DNA from: Amborella trichopoda
Taxonomy: Eukaryota > Streptophyta > Magnoliopsida > Amborellales > Amborellaceae
Assembly (NCBI RefSeq): GCF_000471905.2
Contig: NW_006499973.1
Coordinates: 2,921,218-2,985,217 of the forward strand
Length of the DNA: 64,000 nucleotides
Direction: 5' to 3'
Each line of letters opens with the position of its first letter. The first letter of the stretch is position 1. Under the pieces are notes generated by a model. That model was not told the DNA's origin, made no database searches, and was given only the letters and a program-made list of their open reading frames with translations. Positions 55,772 through 64,000 of the stretch are shown here, one piece after another. The position numbers were made by a program, and so were the translations under genes.

Positions 55772-57775
55772 GTTGGTCAGACTTGATTTCTCTCATCCCG
55801 GGTGGGCCTGGATATGGGGTGGCCAGGTCGGAGGAATCCTCTCTCAAACAACCGTAGGACTCATGTGCGCATGTGCTCATGGTGTGGATAGGAACTAACA
55901 AAGAGAGAGATTTTAATCAACAAAAAAGGGCTTGAGCACCTACCTTGCCGTGTTGGGTTCGAGGGATGCGTCCGGACAATTTACCCTCTCAGAACATCTC
56001 GAAAGCCCTCCGGCTATCCTCGTAATATGATTTGAATTTGGCTCCCTCACTTTCCTACGTAGCACTTAAATCCACACACTAAAAATGGCCTTTAGGGTAT
56101 GCTTGTTTATAGGATCTCCTCCAATTGGTAATGTACGGAGGATTGAGGGTCTAAGCTAAAGGTTAGAGCAGGTTATGATGGTTGGAGTGTGTTTAGGACA
56201 ATGTAGGTTGTGAGTGTACGAGTGAGTGAAGTGGGTGTATGAGTGAGAGTGTATGATGTGAGGGTGATGGTGAGTGAAGTGACTGTGTGAGTGTAAGTGT
56301 GTGAAAATGAGTGTAAATATGTGAGTGTGAGTGTAAGTGTGTGTGTGTGTGTGCGTGGGACTCACGTGTAAGGGAGGGGGAGAGTATGTAATAGAGTGTG
56401 AGTAAGACTCAAGTGTAGGAGACGGGGATGTAGTCACATAAGGGGGAGAAAAAGATTTGAGACGAGAAGGAACACGTGTAATAGGAGGAGAGAGAGAGGA
56501 TTTAAGAGAGAAAGGAGAAGGGGAAGATGGCGTGAAGGGGAAGAGAGAAAACGGTGGCGTGAGGGATACAGATTTGGGGAAGAGAGAATATTTAAAGAGA
56601 AAAGAGAAGAGGAAGATGGCGTGTGGGAGAAAGATTTGGAGAAGAGAGAAGATTTTAAGAGAGAAAAGAGGAGGAAAGGTGGCGTGTGGGGGAAGAAAGA
56701 CAAAGGTGGTGTGAGGGAGATAAAGACTTGGGGAAGAGAGAAGATGGGAGAGAGAAAAGAGGAGAGATATGTGTACTCGGAGGATATATAAGATTTAAGA
56801 GAAAAAAAGAGGAGGGAAAGATGGCATGTCAGGGAGAAGAGAGAGAAAGGTGGCATGAGGGAGATAAAGATTTGGGGAAGAAGGAAGATTTGAGAGAGAA
56901 AAGAGAAGAGAAAGGTGGCGTGAGGTGGAAGGAGAAGAAAGTTGGTATGGAAGAGATAATAATTTGAGCATGGTTTGTTAAAGAAAAGATGACAGAAAGC
57001 TGGCGTGTTGGAGAGGAGAGAGAAAGAAGGGATATCGAGAGAGAAAGAGGAAATGAACATGGAGAGAAAATAATAGTGTAGGAGAAAGAGAGATAATGAT
57101 TGTGTGGGGGAAAGAGACTAGACGATTAGGAGAGAGAGAGAGGTTACGTGGTGGGTAGAGAGAGAGTGGTTATGTGGTGGTTAGAGAGAGAATGGTTATG
57201 TGGTGGGTAGAGAGAGAGTGGTTATGTGGTGGTTAGAGAAAAGAGTTGTGTGTGCGAGAGGATGAGACTGAGATGTGTGAAAGAGAGTGAGGCAGGTAGT
57301 GTAGAGAGAGAGGGAGAGATAAAGACGTGTAAGGGAAGGAAAGGCTTAAGAGAGAAAAGAGGGATACTGTGTGGGCACTAGGAGCAAATAAGGAAGAGAG
57401 TGTGTGCGGGCAAGGAGAGAAAATAGGGAAAAGAGCGGAGTACCCTCGGTTAATTTGATGCGGGTGATGAAGAGAATGGATAATTGCGCACCTGAAAGAG
57501 AGAGAGAGAGAGAGTGAGAGAGAGAGAAAAGAGGGATGTTGGGCTAAAGTTTGGAAGTTTCGGGCTCTGGGGTGACTGGAGCTTTTAGGTTCCTAGAACT
57601 GACAGGCTCAAGGGCAAATGACGAAGCTTTTTCTCTCCTCTCTCTTGAAGTGGGAAGATATACAAAATGCAAGCCTTGAAAGGGCAGGAGCCCAATTTTA
57701 ATTACACCTCCCAACTTAGGTTTACAATTGACTTGAGCTCACTTATATCGAGCAATCACAAAATAGGGGTAGCAT
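55772..57775 (-). mobile_element. LTR-B, minus strand, 5' LTR (interrupted)
   Basis: Aligns with 48798-50264: 'gtgtggataggaac' (55883), 'ggtggcgtg' GA blocks (56540-56930), 'gggcaggagcccaatttt' (57682) and the TATA-like region at 57739-57750. It stops at gggtagcat (57775), which in the other copy continues at 50265. The rest is displaced by the LTR-A element starting at 57776. It contains a TG/TGAG microsatellite (56180-56360) and four 26-bp units at 57142, 57168, 57194 and 57220. Confidence 0.8.
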
Positions 57776-58319
57776 TGATTAGGTGACTCGAGTCGGTATG
57801 ACTTGGTGGCATGGCTCCGAGTTCGAGATGGACCCGGGACCTGAGACCGCTCTCTCAAGAACGACATAAAGTAGACGGGGGTAGGAATACCAACAGGTGA
57901 GAGAGGAATTTGGGTCATGAGGTGGGACTTACCTCATGTGGGTCCATGACACGCTCGAGCTGACTCGCATGGGCGCCCTCTTAGATCATGTGGAATGCCC
58001 CCTGGCCTGTGGTTGGTTCGAAATCATTTCCCTTGACTTGTTTCTTCTTCCTTACAAACACACACACACATTAGGATACAGACAAGTGGGTAAGAAGGCC
58101 TCACTTTATCTTCGAATGAATGCACACAACTGTGTATATTCGATGGGATAATGATGAAACAATGCCACTGAGTCCATGTCAATTGGACAGGCTTTCAACG
58201 TCTTCTTAACAAGAGATTTGCAACATTATTCCTTAACAAAAAATAAAAGCAAAAAGGGGGTGAGATGAAGAAAATGAGAGAGAAAGAAAGAAAAAGAAAG
58301 AAAAGAGGAGAATATAGGA

Positions 58320-58560
58320 ACAAAGATTAGTTTAGCTTTCATCTGATTCTTCAGAAAGAGAGAGAAGAAAGTAGAGATAGAAAAGAGGAACGAAGGGCCA
58401 GTATGTCTTTCAACTAGTCCTTCAGAGAGAAAGCAAAGAGAAACGTTTTTAAAGAAAAAGAGAAATGAAGGGCTAGTATGCTTTTCAACTAGTCCTTCAT
58501 AATGCGAATGAAGAAAAAGAAAATAAAGAGAGAAGGTTGGTTTATTTTTCACCAAGATCC
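58320..58560 (-). repeat. Hairpin array I homologue, 4 units
   Basis: Units near 58325, 58395, 58468 and 58532, each like ggctagtatgcttttcaactagtcc with arms ggctagt and actagtc, spaced by GA. Homologous in place to 38777-39690, with other stems. Confidence 0.65.
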
Positions 58561-58647
58561 TTCAAATAAAAAAATAATAAAATAAAAAAGAAAGTTAAGA
58601 GAGAAGAGAGAAGGAGAAGAGAGAGAGAGAGAGAAAAGAGAGGGAAG

Positions 58648-58945
58648 ACACAAACGACGGCTTAGCTGCCATCTGTGAAAAGTGAGAAGAGAGAAAGAGA
58701 GAACACAAGTGGAAGCTTAACTACCATATGTGAAAAGAGAGAAGAGAGAAAGAGAAAATACAGGCGATGGCTTAGCTGTCATTTGTGAAAAGAGAGAAGA
58801 GAGAAAGAGAAAACATAGGCGGTCACTTAACTGCCATCTATGAAAAGAGAGAAGAGAGAACACAGGCGGCGACGTAGTTGTCATCTTTGAAAAGAGAGAA
58901 GAGAGAAAGAGGGAACACAGGCAGTGACTTATCTGTCGTCTGTGA
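58648..58945 (-). repeat. Hairpin array II homologue, 6 units
   Basis: Starts at 58648, 58703, 58758, 58813, 58860 and 58915 (55, 55, 55, 47, 55 bp). Units have cacaggc or similar on one side and gtctgtg or similar on the other, with GA spacers. Equivalent in place to 39843-40205 but shorter stems. Confidence 0.7.
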
Positions 58946-60713
58946 AAGGAGAGAAGAGAAAAAGAAGAGAGAGAGAGAGAGAGAGAAAGGAAAGAAGAAG
59001 AGAGAAAAGAAACGAGAGAAAGAAGAGAGAGAAAGAAGAGAAAGAAGAGAAGTGAGAGGAGAGAGAAAGAGGAGATAGAAGAAGAGAGAAAGAAAAGAGA
59101 GAGGAGAGAGAAAGAAGAGAGAAAAAAGAGAGAAAGAGGAGAGAGAAAGTTACTTGGGTGGCTAAAGGTACCGCCTAAAATGTTCTCTCTCTAAACCGTG
59201 ACCCAAAACTCAAGCAAAAGCTAAATTTTGAATTGATCAGGATGTGTGAGTTGAGTATGTGCTTATATAGAAAATTAATCCAAACATGGGTGGATGCCCA
59301 ATTCTTAACTTAATTGTGGAAAACTAAGAATTAAATGAATTAAAGAAAATTAAGAAATTAGAGGCAAAATGATGATTTTGCCCCTCACCCACAAATCCTG
59401 AAATTCCAATTAAGTCTCGTTCATGGCCATGCAACCTTTACAATCTTCTAGGATCCATTCGGGGTCCTTCCGGTCTTCATCCGACCAAAATATTATTCTT
59501 TTCTTGATCGGCTCTTGAAGATAGTCGTTTTGATACCCATTTCAAGTTATGGATCAGTCTTTTGGGCCACGATCTTGTCAAGGTAAAAACACAAGAAAAG
59601 TGCGTCCTTAGATTTATAGTTTGACATGTTTCTCAATGTTTTTCGTTGATTTCTTTGTTGTAGTGTAATGGGCAAGTCACCAAGATCATTCTGCAAAAAG
59701 AATGGCTCGATTGGGAAAATTTGGCCAAATTTTTTATTCCGGTGGCCAGAATTTTCCAGTGTTCATCCCTAATTTCTGACAAATCAATCCGTCCATCACA
59801 TGCGAGGTTCGACCCAAGGAAAGCTCTTGACCTTGTGGTCGTAACGGGTCCAATTTTGCATTGATTCGACTTGCAAGTGCTGCGATGCAAGCATTCGATC
59901 AAGGGGACGTGCTATTGTAAATTCTTTGCTACTTTCGATTTTCGATGAACTTATCCCTTTGATTTCTCTTGGCTCGGGCCATTCCATTATGCGTGCCACA
60001 TATCAAATTGACCGGGTCGACGAGATGAACATGCTCCCAAAATATGGACTCGATCCGACCGGGACAACGAAAATACGACCATGGAACGTTTCCCCCCGAA
60101 ATAGTGAAGCATAGTTTCCATTGATGGAAACTGGTTCATCGAGGGTTCACCATAATAGTGTACGACCTACCCATTTTAGGTAATTTGGTCATAACTTACT
60201 CTTGAAGCGTCTGAATTCCTCGAAAATTGGTACCCATGGGTTTCGAACTTTATAAATCTAATGACAATGGTCTGGAGATCATTTGATGCTCCAATTATTG
60301 TGCTTTAGTTCAAGGTCCATTTTCAGCATGATAGAGGCAAAATTTTCCAAAACTATTTTGTCGTCTACACTGCCTTAAACTCGTCGGATTACGACAAAAC
60401 TTGGTAGGTGTTCTTAGGAGACCCTTAGGCATAATCTCAAACCTTCTTGGACCGTTCTGAGACTTTCAAAAATTTCACTTCTTGATCTAGACTTATTGTC
60501 CTATGGCTTCCGTAGTCCACAGGGATTTTGGTACCTATCGACCTAGGTCGAGAAATGCTTTCTCCTTATTTGCATCGGGGATACAAGTGTCGAAAAATAC
60601 CTTCAAACAACTCAAAGCCGAATTTTGTGCTTCAAGAGAAGGGAGAAGGGCAACATTCGAAATCAAAATTTGTCCTTCGACTTTAGTTTTCTTCCTAACC
60701 ATCAAATCACACA

Positions 60714-62160
60714 AACGCCAAAGGGATACTCAAGCAAAGCTGCTTCCAGGAGGGGTGACCAAGGTGCTCTGATGGCTGGGGGCCTTGTTTAAGGGTATGT
60801 GGACCCAAACGTGGATACTTTTGGGGGAATGCGTTTAAAGTCCTCCCCCTTGTTGGATGTACAGGATGTTTTTAAAGTTCTCACCTTTGTTGGACATACA
60901 TGATGCTTTTAAAGGCTTCACTTTTATCAGACATTTTTACGACATTGTTTGCTGCTACACCAGGTTTACTTTGACAAGCAGGGTACCTCTGGGGGCTCCA
61001 TCCTGTTGAGTCTAGTTGGGGGCTTCTTGTTGACCTGTCCCAAATGTCTAGTCCGGGCATGGAGGGATTTTGGTGAGGTGGTCTTGAAAGGGCTGTACCC
61101 TAGTTGTTGTGGGCAGGTATTGACTTGATTTGACAGTTGTGGATATGTATTGACTTGATTTGACAGTTTCTTTCCTATGAGGGATCTTGAGGGATGATTT
61201 TAACATCTACACCTCGTTGAACGTATGACAAGACGATTTTAACGTCTCTACCCTATTGGACATATGAGCGGCGTTGTTTGATGCTACATCAGGTTTTCCT
61301 AACCTGGTTTGATAGTTTCTTACCTGTGAATGATCTTATTTTTGTGTCTCGACAATATGGTATTCTGCTATCAAGGAATTTTCTTGAAATGCCGGTTGAA
61401 GCTGCATATGGAGGCGAGCACTGCATCAACCTACTTATTGGTCCGAGCGCCCTTTTGAGTTTTCACCAACCTCCTTTTTATTCGGCTCTTTTGCCCATGA
61501 TCTGATGATCATGTCCGCCCATTTCCCATCTTTGCTCACAGTGCCCTTTGCGAGTTTTCACCGTGCCCTGTCTTATTTTACGGAACACTCTTATTCGTAG
61601 TTTTGTGACCTTGCCCATCTGTCATTTTTACTCATGGTGTTGCCTTTCGGGTTTACACCATGCCCGTTTTTTTGTGGGGGCGAGTTTAAGGTCATGCCTC
61701 CTGGACTTGTGCTATATTTTAATGTCACATAGCCTTGACCATTGTACAAAGGTTTTTAACGTGCTCTATAGTTTAAGGTCATATAACTTGAACCGTGATG
61801 GTGATGGACGATGGTCTGTGAAGGCCATAGGGTGAGTATGGTGGTGGCTTGACTCACTTGGAAGAGATGGCACGAGACCATCTATGGATGATAGGTGGTG
61901 TATGGAAGATGGATAAGGGGTGGCCCACTAGTTGTCAGTGAGTATCGATGATGAAATGGCTCACCAAGGGTTCATGAGCATGGGCCTGACTCACTGGAGA
62001 ATGTTGCAAGTTTATGAAGGGCAATGGAGATGGATTCACTGGGGAGGAAGTGAAGGTGGTATACACGTGCGAATGGGCCAGCTAGGGGAGGCATGTGTGG
62101 AAGGGCATGCAAGAGGTATGCGCACAATAGATGGGGCATGCGTATGTGGCGGCGTGTTTA
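60714..62160 (-). other. 3' region of the 57776 element, outer modules
   Basis: Colinear with 42711-44016: 'aaggtgctctgatggctggggg' (60761), 'gggtacctctgggggctcc' (60981), 'ttaacg.ct.taccctattggacata' (61218-61264), 'gaagctgcatatggagg' (61396), then decayed 70-bp units (61680-61800) and the 'gactcactgg' module (61800-62150). Non-coding. Confidence 0.6.
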
Positions 62161-62540
62161 AGGTCATGCCACCGGGACCTGGGCAAAGCAGTTTTACATC
62201 ATGCAGCCAGGATATGTGCTACAGTTTAAGGTCATGAAATTGGACCATTAGGCAAAGTAGTTTAGCGTCATGCGGTCAAGACGTGTGCTACAGTTTTAAG
62301 ATTGTGCAACTAGACCATCCCGCGAAGCAGTTTAACGTCATGCAGCCAGGACGTGAACTACAGTTTAGGGTCATGCAACTGGATCGTTGTGCGAAGTAGT
62401 TAACATCATGCGACTAGGATGTGTGCTACAGTTCAGGGTCATGCAATTGTACCATTGTGCAAAGTAGTTTATCGTCATGCGGTCAGGATGTGTGTTACAG
62501 TATAGGGTCGTGCAACTGGACCGTTGTGCAAATTCATCAT
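62161..62540 (-). repeat. 70-bp repeat array, about 5 units
   Basis: Units start at about 62189, 62258, 62328, 62397 and 62465 (68-70 bp) with 'cagtttaacgtcatgc', 'gtgctacagttta' and 'ggaccgttgtgc' phrases. Same family as 52371-53000, with small indels. Confidence 0.85.
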
Positions 62541-62960
62541 GTACGAGGTTAGTTCAGTGAGGGGTGAACTCATTGGGGGATGTGACTGGATGAGGCTCCA
62601 TGGGGAATGAACCTGTGGGTGGAGGTCTGACTCACTGGGGATGAAAAATGGCCAAGACCATTTATGGACAGTGGGTTTAGATGATGAAGGTGGCCCAGTG
62701 AGGGATGGTAAGCAAAAGCATACTTACTGGGGACTTAGGTGGTGATAGAAAGGTGATGAAGGTCACATTTTTTTGATATGCACACGAACAGGCCTACTAG
62801 GGAAGGCATGCGTGAAAGTGCATGCATATGGTGTGTGTGCAGAGGCAGAAGGGCGGCGCTCTATGGTACAAGGATTGCACTCGGCAGTAGTCTGTAGAAG
62901 ACAGACGTGCACAGTAGCAACATGTGGTGAGGGGCTCGCTCGACAACTTGCGTACAACAG
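62541..62960 (-). other. 3' region of the 57776 element, inner modules
   Basis: 'gggg.tgaactcattggggg' (62572), 'cccagtgagggatgg' (62691), then 'gcatgcgtgaaagtgcatgc' (62808). Colinear with 44380-44990. It connects directly to the end of integrase. Confidence 0.55.
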
Positions 62961-63690
62961 CATTTTAAGATGGTGCCTTCGAGACCGTAAATCATGGGTA
63001 GTACCTTTTCAAGCAACATCTGTTGATAGGAGGCATTGCCTCCTTCCCATCGGGGTAGGTCAATATGGAACCCCATTTGGAGACGCCTTCTTGATTACAA
63101 AAGGGCCTTCCCATTTTGGTTCAAACTTCCCCTTGTGTCGCCCATGCATAACGATCGACTACTTTTCTGATAGGACCAAGTCACCACGACTGAATGAGCA
63201 AACTTTGACTGACTTGTCAAAAGCCCTTTTCATCTTCCCTCGATGGAGTTCAAGGTTTTGCTTCCCTCGATGGAGTTCAAGGTTTTGCTGCGCTTCAAAT
63301 TTGTTCTTTTTACATACATCTAATTTTTTATAATGCAACTTAACCTATTCATCTTCTATCATATCATGATGTAAGGCGATACGAATGAATGAAGTTGGAT
63401 CTTGAGAGGTTGTATTGCTTCACTCCCATAAACTAAAGAATAGGGAGTAGAGTCGGTGGCACTATTGGTTGTAGTGCGATAAGCCCATGAAGCCTCGAGA
63501 AGCATCTCATGCCAATTTTTCCTCGTCTTCGACACCAATTTCCTCAGAACACTGCAAAGGGTCTTATTGAAGGCTTCGACCAAACAATTTGCCCGAGCGT
63601 GGTACATGGTAGAGTACTTCCCCTCAACGCCAAATTGGTTAACCAAGGGGTCGATGTATTGGCTTCTTAACGAGGGACCATTATCTGATT
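62961..63690 (-). pseudogene. pol: Integrase core end and C-terminal domain (broken)
   Basis: Minus frame 63646-63359: YHARANCLVEAFNKTL with the catalytic Glu, then KNWHEMLLEASWAYRTTTN and a TPYSLVYGSEA block, all typical of Ty3 integrase. After a frameshift near 63390 the C-terminal region is seen: an AFDKSVKVCSFSRGDLVL block and GKFEPKWEGPFVI, then the end RWEGGNASYQQMLLEKVLP (63045-62980). A 27-bp tandem duplication (63234-63287) adds 9 residues in frame. The part before 63690, with the first two catalytic Asp, is outside this segment. This copy shows what int2 lost at 25308. Confidence 0.9.
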
Positions 63691-64000
63691 ATTTATGATA
63701 CAAAATCCGACAGATTTGGAAATGAAGATCTCTCGAATCTGACACCTTAAACTTATGAAAATGAAGGAAATACAGTAGTAAAGAAAGTGAGACAGATCAA
63801 ATTCAGATTTGAGGCCAAATCTACCCGGAAGCGAGCAGATCTGCTCTCAGATCTGTGGCAGAGCGAGCATGATCCAAAAAAGTCCAAAATACGATTTTTA
63901 ATCAACTTAACTAAAACAGAACAAAAAAAATTAAAGTAACAAAATGAAAATAAAAAAAAGAAGGAAGAAATTGATACCGAACAGGGCCAGATGGCCCGAG
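63691..64000. mobile_element. Unclassified sequence interrupting integrase at the window end
   Basis: At about 63690 the integrase reading (expected SDNG block just beyond) is replaced by tgattatttatgatac and then sequence with no homology to other parts of the window. It contains a short palindrome-like 'gcagatctgctctcagatctg' area (63837-63857). It may be the end of an LTR of another family; too little is visible. Confidence 0.4.

Larger units (their letters stand above)
48798..57775 (-). mobile_element. LTR-B retrotransposon with gag but no pol
   Basis: Read on the minus strand: 5' LTR-B (57775-55772, its 5' part cut off by another element), PBS (55771-55754), leader, gag (about 55240-53001), 70-bp repeat array (53000-52371), '~140-bp' repeats (52350-51983), spacer, and 3' LTR-B (51620-48798). 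Protease, RT, RNase H and integrase are absent in the roughly 4.1-kb internal region. This is the structure of gag-only non-autonomous LTR elements known from plants (sometimes called TR-GAG), or of a pol-deleted copy. Confidence 0.75.
57776..60713 (-). mobile_element. LTR-A, minus strand, full copy with TG...CA ends
   Basis: On the minus strand it begins tgtgtgatttg (60713) and ends cacctaatca (57776), with TG and CA ends. Order: U3-like part (60713-59280), TATA-like ctatataagc (59270-59261), GA region with hairpin arrays (58320-58560 and 58648-58945), then the LTR 3' end with 'gggcgcccatgcgag' (57960). At 2.94 kb this is the best estimate of the unexpanded LTR-A length. Confidence 0.85.

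Overview
The window is nuclear DNA of a plant, built almost entirely from old, nested and rearranged LTR retrotransposons. I found no host gene, tRNA, rRNA or CRISPR array. The recognisable proteins (gag with zinc knuckles, aspartic protease, Ty3-type reverse transcriptase, two consecutive RNase H domains, integrase) and an 18-nt primer-binding-site block close to TGGCGACTCCGCTGGGGA place the elements in the Tat-like branch of Ty3/gypsy. All coding regions carry stops, frameshifts or deletions. The species cannot be named from the sequence; a large, repeat-rich genome is the natural setting.

Plus-strand block (1-36384). Internal region 1 (int1, 1-6475, resuming at 12771-15398) holds leader, gag, RT and RNase H. 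It is split by a 1.3-kb A/T-rich insertion at 5047 and by two minus-strand LTRs lying head to tail (6476-12770). A plus LTR of family A (15399-18050) is followed by a PBS and int2 (18069-29594), the fullest copy: gag, RT, RNase H, second RNase H, integrase and a long repeat-rich 3' region. Two further plus LTR-A copies lie head to tail (29595-31990 and 31991-35484). Behind the second is a short protease remnant (int3), cut at 36384. The layout int-LTR-int-LTR-LTR-int suggests unequal recombination between related elements.

Minus-strand block (36385-64000). It contains an LTR of a second family, B (36385-38299), an LTR-A (38300-42710) with its 3' region, a stray plus LTR-A end (45701-46420) inside minus-strand 3'-region modules, and a nearly complete LTR-B element (48798-57775). 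That element has PBS and gag but no pol. At 57775/57776 a minus LTR-A element interrupts LTR-B; its 3' LTR, 3' region and integrase C-terminus are visible up to 63690, where unrelated sequence begins and leaves the window.

Two non-coding structures stand out. The 3' regions between pol and the 3' LTR carry tandem arrays, the best being nine units of exactly 70 bp. The long LTR-A sequences carry, downstream of TATA-like sites, arrays of 45-130 bp units. Each unit is an inverted repeat separated by pure GA or TC spacer. Stem sequences differ between LTR copies while the foldback architecture persists, in places with compensating base changes.

Copy boundaries were placed by eye from homology between copies and are mostly good to about 10-50 bp.
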